Source of the DNA: Anaerolineae bacterium
Lineage (GTDB): Bacteria; Chloroflexota; Anaerolineae; JAAYZQ01
Assembly: GCA_016926595.1 (NCBI GenBank)
Contig: JAFGOG010000065.1
Span: 1-13,632, forward strand
Reading direction: 5' to 3'
Length of the DNA stretch: 13,632 nucleotides
The notes beneath the pieces are model-generated. The model did no database searches. It was not told the origin of the DNA and saw nothing but the letters and a program-made list of their open reading frames with translations. Positions 7,101-12,440 of this stretch are shown one piece after another. The position numbers and the translations under genes are program-made. The stretch's first letter is position 1. The number at the start of each line of letters is the position of its first letter.

Positions 7101-7299
7101 CTTGTCCTCCCTCCACCGGCACCAAGGTGACGGTGTGCTTTAGAAAGTCGATGCGGCCGATCCTGGCTTGGAGGATCACCGGTTCTTCAAAGAAGGCCTG
7201 CACTCGCACGCCCTCTTTGACCGGCTCCAGCAGGATTACGTCGCGCATCATTTCCTTTTCTTGACCCTTCTGAGCAAGATAAACTGTCGCTTGGCACAT
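7087..7299 (-). CDS. cooT: CooT-family nickel-binding protein
   Basis: 70-residue protein. It opens with MCQATVYL, the signature of CooT-family proteins, in which Cys2 next to the N-terminus takes part in Ni(II) binding at a dimer interface. The later part (RDVILLEPVKEGVRVQAFFEEPVILQARIGRIDFLKHTVTLVP) matches the small beta-barrel of the family, including the IDFLKHT segment. Start ATG 7299 has AAGGAG 5 bases upstream and lies 2 bases after the MIP18-type gene. CooT was described as an accessory to carbon monoxide dehydrogenase nickel maturation, but homologues occur in many anaerobes without CODH next door. No CODH gene is seen here, so the nickel client is unknown. Confidence 0.85.
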   Translation of the reverse strand: MCQATVYLAQKGQEKEMMRDVILLEPVKEGVRVQAFFEEPVILQARIGRIDFLKHTVTLVPVEGGQDGDD

Positions 7300-7301
7300 A
7301 T

Positions 7302-7586
7302 TTACTCCTTGAGTAACGCGTTCAACTCATCGGCACCCACGTAACCTACAACCTCAATTTCCTGAGCCGTCACACCCGGCACGCCGGCGACCGCATCGCG
7401 GATGCCCAACGCCAGGTGCACAGCCAGCGGGCAAAGCGGCGACGAGGGCCGGAACTTGTAGCTAACCCGCCCGGTCTCGCCGTCCACGCGCAGCTCTTCG
7501 ATCAGCCGCATGCGGACAATGTCTACCCCCGTCTCGGGATCGATCACTTCCCGCAGCCGATCGACGATGGCTTGCTCCAATTCCAC
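7302..7586 (-). CDS. MIP18/DUF59-family Fe-S cluster assembly protein
   Basis: 94-residue stand-alone MIP18 (DUF59) domain, the fold of SufT, PaaD and the N-terminal domain of Mrp. The family DPETGVDIV motif is at residues 16-24, and the single cysteine C52 lies in SPLCPLA, where the conserved reactive Cys of the family occurs. The protein has little beyond this domain. Translation starts at GTG 7586 with a GGGGGA site 5 bases upstream. It follows the second MinD ATPase by 15 bases and precedes cooT by 2. Members of this family assist Fe-S maturation of target enzymes; which target is not seen. The window encodes a second copy of the domain in Mrp (12441-13526). Confidence 0.85.
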   Translation of the reverse strand: MELEQAIVDRLREVIDPETGVDIVRMRLIEELRVDGETGRVSYKFRPSSPLCPLAVHLALGIRDAVAGVPGVTAQEIEVVGYVGADELNALLKE

Positions 7587-7601
7587 GCTTTCCCCCTCTC
7601 T

Positions 7602-8492
7602 CTACCGTTCGCCATTGAGGCGATCTCGCAACTGCGCCCACATCTCGCGGAGCGCCATGGCCATCGGGCCATCCGGCTGGTAGGCCGTCACCGGCTGGCC
7701 CCTGACCATTGCCTCGGTGACGGCTGTGTCGTAGGGCAGTCTGCCCACCAACGCGATCCCTTGCGCCCGGCAAAAGGCTTCGATGCCGGCGGTGTGCGCC
7801 GGATTGACGTCGGCTTTGTTGATGAGCACCAGCGCCGGCACTTGAAAGTGGTTCACTGTGCCGAGGATACGCTCCAGGTCGTGCACGCCCGAGACGGTGG
7901 GCTCGGTCACCAACAAGGCCAGGTCGGCCCCGGCATTGGCTGAAATGACCGGGCAGCCGATGCCCGGCGGCCCGTCGACGATGAGCAGCTTTCGCCCCTG
8001 GTCGAGGGCGAGCAGCCGGCCTTGTTGTTTGACCAGCGTAACCAGCTTGCCCGAATTTTCCTGGGCGGCAAAGAGGTGGGCGTGAAACAATGGCCCAAAG
8101 CGCGTGTCGGAGCGGAACCAGAGGCCGGCCTGCTGCTCCTCGACGTGAATAGCATCCTCTGGGCATTGGTAGACACATGAGGCGCAGCCCTCGCAGGCCA
8201 GCGAGTCCACCCGGTAGGTGTCCTCGCCGGGGAGGATGGCCTCAAAGCGGCACACCTCGTAGCAGCGGCCGCAAAGCTGGCACAGGTCCGGGTCGATGAC
8301 CGCCACCTGGCCGCCCATGAAAACGTGCTCTTCCAGCTTGACCGGGGCCAGGACCAGCTCCAGGTTGGCGGCATCCACGTCGGCGTCGGCCAGGACGATG
8401 GGCATCTCTTGCGAGGCCAAATGGGCCAGCGCTGCCGCCACCGAGGTTTTGCCTGTGCCTCCCTTGCCGCTAAGAATGACCAGTTGCTTCAT
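7602..8492 (-). CDS. MinD-superfamily P-loop ATPase with inserted ferredoxin domain (second copy)
   Basis: 296-residue cytoplasmic ATPase. Deviant Walker A GKGGTGKT at residues 9-16, then DADVDAANLELVL. Two inserted [4Fe-4S] motifs follow: C71, C74, C77, C81 and C100, C103, C106, C110. The switch region is IVDGPPGIGCPV at 171-182, with C180 conserved in this family, and LLVTEPTVSGVHDLERIL follows. These are hallmarks of the COG1149-type proteins, whose biochemistry is largely uncharacterised; relatives (CooC, NBP35) insert or transfer metal centres. Start ATG 8492 is fixed by a strong site (AGGAGGTGA, 8497-8505) and a four-base ATGA overlap with the first ATPase. A longer reading frame to 8648 only duplicates that neighbour's region. 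The pair probably forms a complex or heterodimer. Confidence 0.92.
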   Translation of the reverse strand: MKQLVILSGKGGTGKTSVAAALAHLASQEMPIVLADADVDAANLELVLAPVKLEEHVFMGGQVAVIDPDLCQLCGRCYEVCRFEAILPGEDTYRVDSLACEGCASCVYQCPEDAIHVEEQQAGLWFRSDTRFGPLFHAHLFAAQENSGKLVTLVKQQGRLLALDQGRKLLIVDGPPGIGCPVISANAGADLALLVTEPTVSGVHDLERILGTVNHFQVPALVLINKADVNPAHTAGIEAFCRAQGIALVGRLPYDTAVTEAMVRGQPVTAYQPDGPMAMALREMWAQLRDRLNGER

Positions 8493-9385
8493 GGGGTCAC
8501 CTCCTGGACGATCCGCGCATATAGCTGGCGAAAGTGGGGCAGATATTCGGGTAGCGCATCCACCAGCGCCTCCCCCCCCGAGATGGCCTGGGCGATTCGC
8601 CGGTCCAGCGGGATGCGCATCAGGATGGGAATGCCCTCCGCCGCGCAATAGCGGTCCACGCCGGCGTCGCCCACGCCGTCTCGATTGACTACAACACCCA
8701 CCGGCAGGCCCAGCTCATCGCGGGCGACCTGTACGGTGAGGCGCAGGTCGTGCAGACCGAATGGCGTCGGTTCGGTGACCAGCAGGACGAAATCGGCGCC
8801 GCGCATTGTCTCTACCACCGGGCAGGAGGTACCGGGCGATGCGTCGAGGATCGCCAAGCCGTAATCGGCATTTGCCATGTGCTTTGCCTTTAGCTGGCGG
8901 ATGATCGGCACCGCCATCGCCTCGCCCACATTCAGAATGCCGTGACCAAAGGCGATGGGCCCGGCCCGGCCCGATTCCAGGCTGCCCATGGCGTGCAGCA
9001 CCTCGTGGATGGCCCCCTCCGGGCAGTTTAGGGTGCAACTGCCGCAGCCGTGACACAGCTCGGGAAATACGAGCACCCTGCGCCCGACCACGGCGATGGC
9101 GTGCCACACACACACCTCGGCGCAACGGCCACAGTAGGTGCATTTGTCGAAATCGACCTCCGGGATCAGGATGCCGACCTCCTCACGGCGATCCAATCCC
9201 GGCTTGAGAAAGAGCGCCGCGTTGGGCTCTTCGACGTCGCAGTCGAGGAACAGCGAGTCTGCCGAATCGACCGGCCCGGCTCGATCCGCTCCATTCCGCG
9301 CTGCTGTTGCTACCGCCAACGCCAGGCTGGTGGCCACGGTCGTTTTGCCCGTGCCGCCTTTGCCGCTTGCTACCGCGATGATCAT
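8489..9385 (-). CDS. MinD-superfamily P-loop ATPase with inserted ferredoxin domain (first copy)
   Basis: 298-residue paralogue of the following gene. Deviant Walker A GKGGTGKT lies at residues 8-15 and LDCDVEEPNAAL at 47-58. The two [4Fe-4S] motifs are C82, C85, C88, C92 and C111, C114, C117, C121. The switch motif is ILDASPGTSCPV at 179-190 with conserved C188, followed by LLVTEPTPFGLHDL. It differs from its partner in an Asp/Ala/Gly-rich insertion (residues 28-45) between the first helix and second strand, where most relatives run directly on. ATG 9385 has AGGAGGAA 8-9 bases upstream. The gene begins 27 bases after the CDF transporter stop. Function is inferred as ATP-driven metal or Fe-S cluster transfer with electron supply. 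Confidence 0.92.
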   Translation of the reverse strand: MIIAVASGKGGTGKTTVATSLALAVATAARNGADRAGPVDSADSLFLDCDVEEPNAALFLKPGLDRREEVGILIPEVDFDKCTYCGRCAEVCVWHAIAVVGRRVLVFPELCHGCGSCTLNCPEGAIHEVLHAMGSLESGRAGPIAFGHGILNVGEAMAVPIIRQLKAKHMANADYGLAILDASPGTSCPVVETMRGADFVLLVTEPTPFGLHDLRLTVQVARDELGLPVGVVVNRDGVGDAGVDRYCAAEGIPILMRIPLDRRIAQAISGGEALVDALPEYLPHFRQLYARIVQEVTP

Positions 9386-9412
9386 CTGTTATGTTCCTCC
9401 TGAGTCCCGTTC

Positions 9413-10612
9413 TTAAACCTGTTGGGCAAGCGCCTGGGCCAAGGTTGCCGCCTCGGTCAGCCGCGTCTCTACTCCGGCGTCGGCAAAGACGTAGGCGGGC
9501 CCCTTGCCATGCACCTCTTCTTGCAGCAAAACAACGTCGACTTTGAGGTCCACCAGCCACTCGCCGACGCGGATGCCTTTGGCCTTTTCCACGCTGGCGT
9601 AAGGGTTGGACAGCACCTCCTGGCGCTCCACCTGGCCGTCGGCAACGCGCACCGTCACCAGGGCAAAGTAGGGCGCTTCGCCAAAGTGCGGGCTGACGGC
9701 GCCGGACGGGTCGGCCAGGGGAAGCGCATAACGCAGGTGGCTGCGGACCTGGGGCTCGTAGTGGATCAGCACCCTCTCAACGTGGGGCACCTGGGCGCGG
9801 ATGGCCTCTTCGACGCGGCGGCTGACCCCGTGGGCCTTTTCCAGGTTGTCTACCCGCAGCGCCACGTCGGCCTCCAGGAAACGGTAGCGGCCAGCGTTGC
9901 GCCCGGCCAGCGACCGGATCTCGGTGACCGCCGGATCGGCCTGGACGATCGCCCGCACCTGGCTCAAGGTTTCGGCATCGAGCGAGGCGTCCAGCAGCAC
10001 CCGCATGCCGTCCACCAGCAGCTCCCAGCCTGTTTTGGCGATGAGCAACACGATGACCAACGCCGCGTAGCGGTCCAGCGGAAAGCCAACCATGTGGCCG
10101 ATCAGCGCCAGGAGCACTATGCCCGAGGAAAAGACATGGGCGCGGTATTCCTGGGCGTCGGCCACCAGGCTGGGCGAGTTGATCTCCCGGCCTATGCGCA
10201 TCTCGTAACGGCTGAAGGCCAGCGGGATCACCGCCGATAAGGCCACGCCGACCAGCATCCAGCCGCTGACCGTGGGCGATCCGCCCTGGCCGCGCAGCGC
10301 TTCCCGGGCGATCTCGTAGCCGGTGAAAAAGATGAGGAGGGCCACGCCGACGGCTACGACGTTCTCCACTTTGTAGAGCCCGTAGGGAAAGGCGCGGCTC
10401 TCCCGCTCCGAGATCTTGACCCCGGCCAGCACGGCCACCGAGGCCACCAGGTCCACCAGGTTGTGGACCATCTCGGCTGCCACGGCCAGGCTGCCGGAAG
10501 CAGCGGCGATGGCCAGGTTCAACAGGCTGAGAAGGATGTTGACAGCGATCGACGCCAGAGCGACCCGCGTGGCCTGGGGCGCAGCTCGCCGTTCAGGCCC
10601 AAGAGAGGCCAT
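9413..10612 (-). CDS. CDF metal transporter fused to a NifX-type domain
   Basis: 399-residue fusion. Residues 1-205 contain about six membrane segments of the cation diffusion facilitator family, normally proton-coupled export of Zn, Fe, Co, Ni or Mn. Residues 206-295 form the cytoplasmic CDF regulatory domain (LEADVALRVDNLEKAHGVSRRVEE...VLIHYEP). Residues 300-399 match the dinitrogenase iron-molybdenum cofactor biosynthesis (NifX/NafY) domain (GAVSPHFGEAPYFALV ... KAKGIRVGEWLVDLKVDVVL). The TM2 metal site is H50-xxx-D54. In TM5, where HxxxD is usual, the sequence is E155-xxx-H159, so metal preference may differ. Start ATG 10612 abuts the upstream TAG directly, with GGGGGAG 8 bases before it. 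The soluble domain may sense or hold the metal. Confidence 0.9.
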   Translation of the reverse strand: MASLGPERRAAPQATRVALASIAVNILLSLLNLAIAAASGSLAVAAEMVHNLVDLVASVAVLAGVKISERESRAFPYGLYKVENVVAVGVALLIFFTGYEIAREALRGQGGSPTVSGWMLVGVALSAVIPLAFSRYEMRIGREINSPSLVADAQEYRAHVFSSGIVLLALIGHMVGFPLDRYAALVIVLLIAKTGWELLVDGMRVLLDASLDAETLSQVRAIVQADPAVTEIRSLAGRNAGRYRFLEADVALRVDNLEKAHGVSRRVEEAIRAQVPHVERVLIHYEPQVRSHLRYALPLADPSGAVSPHFGEAPYFALVTVRVADGQVERQEVLSNPYASVEKAKGIRVGEWLVDLKVDVVLLQEEVHGKGPAYVFADAGVETRLTEAATLAQALAQQV

Positions 10613-11071
10613 CTACCCGCTCCCCCCACTTGCCTCCGGACGACAATCGGCTATCGCCTCACGCAAGGTGTTGACAGCCAGTGTGGCGCAGTGGATGTGC
10701 TCTGGCGGCAGGCCGTCGAGAGCGGTGATCAGCTCTTCCGTTTCGATGGCGGCGGCCTGGGCTGGACTCTTGCCCCGCACCATGCTGGTCAATATGCTGC
10801 CGCAGGCCACCGTCGGTCCGCAGCCATCGGTCATGAAGGCAGCTTTTTCGATCCGCCCTCCATCCAGCCGCAAAAAGATCTCCATGGTATCGCCGCACGG
10901 GCCGAACACAAGCCCATAGGCATCAAAATCGTCCATGACGCCCATGTTCTGGGGGCAGCGCGCCTCTGCAAGAACCCTGGCCGAAAACATGGCCTGCTCG
11001 CGCTCCAGGATCGCCTCTTGCAGGGCGGCCACCCAACGATCAAAGTCGCTCGCCTCTTTTTGCTCGATCAT
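10613..11071 (-). CDS. NifU/IscU-type Fe-S scaffold protein
   Basis: 152-residue scaffold. The three cluster-ligating cysteines of IscU are present: C59 in PCGDT (with Asp61), C90 in ACGS, and C128 in HIHCATLAV. The chain order FGPCGDTMEIFL ... DGCGPTVACGSILTSM matches the NifU N-terminal family. An extra C84 and a C39 (RCPQNMG) occur. N-terminal residues 1-40 form a helical extension. In known systems a cysteine desulfurase loads sulfur onto this scaffold; no such gene is in the window. ATG 11071 has GGAGA 5 bases upstream, directly after a strong hairpin (11082-11116). The gene abuts the CDF fusion without a gap. Confidence 0.9.
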   Translation of the reverse strand: MIEQKEASDFDRWVAALQEAILEREQAMFSARVLAEARCPQNMGVMDDFDAYGLVFGPCGDTMEIFLRLDGGRIEKAAFMTDGCGPTVACGSILTSMVRGKSPAQAAAIETEELITALDGLPPEHIHCATLAVNTLREAIADCRPEASGGSG

Positions 11072-11081
11072 GCCGGTCTCC

Positions 11082-11116
11082 AGCCAGCGCCCGACCAGGA
11101 TGGGTCGGGCGCGGCT
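11082..11116 (-). promoter_or_regulatory. Perfect 10-bp inverted repeat next to the NifU-type gene start
   Basis: Arms 11087-11096 (GCGCCCGACC) and 11103-11112 (GGTCGGGCGC) are perfect complements around a 6-base loop. Four further pairs, 11082-11085 with 11113-11116, extend the stem past a single bulged A at 11086. On the minus transcript it ends immediately before the GGAGA ribosome site of the NifU-type gene. There is no T run, so it is more likely an RNA stability, processing or translation element than an intrinsic terminator. Confidence 0.6.
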
Positions 11117-11149
11117 TTCCTGGTATAGGTTGTAGGTACTGCGGCGCGC

Positions 11150-11353
11150 TTACCCGCGCGTCATGGCCGTGCCGCACTTGGGGCACTTGATGTCGTAGCA
11201 GGGCTGCCCGACCTGGTGTTGGACCTGGTGCCCGCAACTGGGGCAGACACAGTAGCCGCCCGGCCCGGCGGCTTTTCCGCCCATGCGCCCCGGTCCCCGG
11301 CCCTGACCACGGCCGCCGCCCTGTCCTTGTCCTCCGCCTCTTCCTCTACCCAT
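11150..11353 (-). CDS. Small Gly/Arg-rich zinc-ribbon protein
   Basis: 67-residue protein. Residues 1-33 are almost only Gly, Arg, Gln and Pro (repeated GRG/GQG). Residues 34-66 hold a zinc-ribbon-like module: C37-PS-C40 and C57-PK-C60, with extra C35 and C52, in the order GYCVCPSCGHQVQHQVGQPCYDIKCPKCG. Such short modules are often encoded beside NifX/MinD-type genes in anaerobes. ATG 11353 follows the NifX-type stop by 3 bases, with GGGAGG 7 bases upstream. Its N-terminal low-complexity region resembles the Gly/Met/Arg stretch of the preceding gene. Zn versus Fe binding cannot be decided from sequence. Confidence 0.8.
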   Translation of the reverse strand: MGRGRGGGQGQGGGRGQGRGPGRMGGKAAGPGGYCVCPSCGHQVQHQVGQPCYDIKCPKCGTAMTRG

Positions 11354-11356
11354 GGA

Positions 11357-11953
11357 TTATCCTCCCTTTTCTAGCCGGTCGATCCGGTCCATCGTCTCGG
11401 CCAATTGCTGGCGCAGGCTTTGCAGGGTGTCGCGAAGCTGGGCCAGCTCCGATTCGGGCGAGGTCCCTGGCGCTGGCTGAGCGGGCGGCGGCGACTGAAA
11501 TCCACCACCCATGCCCATGCCCATACCACGGCCCATGCCGCGGCCCATGCCACGGCCCATGCCACGGCCTGTTCCCAGGCCTGCTCCGCCTCCCATCCCA
11601 GCGTGGGCGGCGACGTTGGCGCCACCTATCGGCTGGACCCGGCCGGCCTTGAAGGCCTCCACCGCCTGGCGGACGGTGCCTTCAGGGACCAGGTAGCCGG
11701 GAATGCCAGCCGCCTGCAGCACACCGAAAGCGTTCGGCCCCAGATTTCCGGTGAGCACGGCCTGGGCGCCGTGCTCTACCACAAACTGGGCCGCCTGGAT
11801 GCCCGCGCCCCCGCCCTGGCTCATCGCCGGGTTGGGCACGGCCTCGAACTGCATGGTTTCGGTGTCGACAAAGATGTAGGTTGAGCACCGGCCAAAGACC
11901 GGGCTGGCAGGCGCGTCCAGGTTCTCACCTTGTGCAGAAACTACGATTCGCAT
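11357..11953 (-). CDS. NifX-type domain fused to Gly-Met-Arg repeat and coiled coil
   Basis: 198-residue protein. Residues 1-110 form a dinitrogenase iron-molybdenum cofactor (NifX/NafY) domain: MRIVVSAQGENLDAPASPVFGRCSTYIFVD ... QAVLTGNLGPNAFGVLQAAGIPGYL. Residues 118-150 are a low-complexity GRGM/GMG tract encoded by 12-base tandem units. Residues about 165-196 form a likely coiled coil (SELAQLRDTLQSLRQQLAE...IDRLEK). The tail resembles DUF5320-type proteins, so this is a fusion of two families often found as neighbours. Start ATG 11953 matches the family N-terminus, with AAGGA about 10 bases upstream; the open frame to 12052 lacks support. NifX-type proteins carry metal-cluster precursors, but no nitrogenase genes are present, so the cargo is unknown. 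Confidence 0.85.
   Translation of the reverse strand: MRIVVSAQGENLDAPASPVFGRCSTYIFVDTETMQFEAVPNPAMSQGGGAGIQAAQFVVEHGAQAVLTGNLGPNAFGVLQAAGIPGYLVPEGTVRQAVEAFKAGRVQPIGGANVAAHAGMGGGAGLGTGRGMGRGMGRGMGRGMGMGMGGGFQSPPPAQPAPGTSPESELAQLRDTLQSLRQQLAETMDRIDRLEKGG
11520..11567. repeat. 12-bp tandem repeat inside the NifX-fusion gene
   Basis: Four units of 12 bases (consensus CCCATGCCACGG on the plus strand) lie head to tail at 11520-11531, 11532-11543, 11544-11555 and 11556-11567, differing by one base in units 1 and 2. On the minus strand they encode Gly-Arg-Gly-Met repeats. Shorter CCCATG units at 11508-11519 extend the array. Copy number could vary by slippage without shifting the frame. Confidence 0.9.
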
Positions 11954-12001
11954 TGTCCTTGATTCCTTTCCTGTTGAAGGTTGGAAGATTGAGAATGGCC
12001 T

Positions 12002-12033
12002 CTGAGAGACAGACGTCGACGCCTGCCTCTCAG
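12002..12033 (-). promoter_or_regulatory. 14-bp mRNA hairpin between ferritin-like and NifX-fusion genes
   Basis: On the minus transcript, 32 bases fold into an unbroken 14-pair stem with a UCGA loop. The outer seven pairs are CTGAGAG/CTCTCAG; two inner pairs are G-U. The same two positions are A x C mismatches on the plus strand, so the fold belongs to the minus transcript. It sits in the widest gap inside the cluster (106 bases) and has no T run after it, so it looks like a processing, stability or attenuation element. Confidence 0.6.
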
Positions 12034-12059
12034 GCGCCACTCTTGTCAGCACCTACCCC

Positions 12060-12371
12060 TTACCCGGCTGCGCCCATCTCGGCGGCCATCTCGTCCACTT
12101 CCTCTCGACCCTCGGCCAGCCAGCGGTCCTCGTCGCCGGTCAGGATTTCCAGCAATCGCTCGAACTCACCGGCATGGACCCGCTCCTCGTTGGCGATGTC
12201 GACCAATACCTTCTTGGCCAGGGGATGGTCGGTAGCCTCGGCGTGGGCCATGTAGAGATGGATGGCTTCGTGCTCTGCAGCCAAGTTCAAACGGATCGCC
12301 CGGATCAGCTCTTCGTGGGTCAGCTTGCGATCGGGCACCTTCCCACTGAACGGATTAATAAACTCTGGCAT
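12060..12371 (-). CDS. Ferritin-like di-iron protein (encapsulin-cargo-type family)
   Basis: 103-residue four-helix or half-ferritin protein. NPFSGKVPDRKLTHEELIRAIRLNLAAEHEAIHLYMAHAEATDHPLAKKVL resembles small ferritin-like proteins linked to encapsulins in anaerobes. Likely iron ligands are E33 (AAEHEAIH) and the ExxH motif E63-RV-H66 with E69 nearby. Such proteins oxidise or store iron, often as oligomers inside a shell. No encapsulin gene is in the window and no clear targeting tail is seen after EEVDEMAAEMG. Start ATG 12371 has AGGAGGGG 6 bases upstream. It lies 69 bases after mrp, with a near-palindrome at 12395-12410 in the gap, so separate control is possible. Confidence 0.82.
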   Translation of the reverse strand: MPEFINPFSGKVPDRKLTHEELIRAIRLNLAAEHEAIHLYMAHAEATDHPLAKKVLVDIANEERVHAGEFERLLEILTGDEDRWLAEGREEVDEMAAEMGAAG

Positions 12372-12440
12372 TACTCACCCCTCCTTAGATTTATGATTGT
12401 CGTACAAATCTTGATGCAACGTTGCCCTACCTTGCGCTCA

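Noticed and set aside
8493..8648. N-terminal extension of the second MinD ATPase
   Set aside because: The extra residues only re-read the end of the first ATPase gene; ATG 8492 has a strong ribosome site and begins directly with the P-loop strand.
9422..10240. Plus-strand open frame opposite the CDF fusion
   Set aside because: Shadow of the transporter gene; no domain, no ribosome site and no promoter.
11508..11567. CRISPR-like array
   Set aside because: Units are 12 bases, contiguous, without spacers, in frame with a coding region.
11954..12052. N-terminal extension of the NifX-fusion protein
   Set aside because: The family starts at MRIVVS; the extension would translate through the hairpin and lacks a ribosome site.
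12372..12440. Promoter for the ferritin-like gene
   Set aside because: TTGCAT is followed at usable distance only by poor -10 candidates (CATAAA with an 18-base spacer), so it was not listed as a feature.
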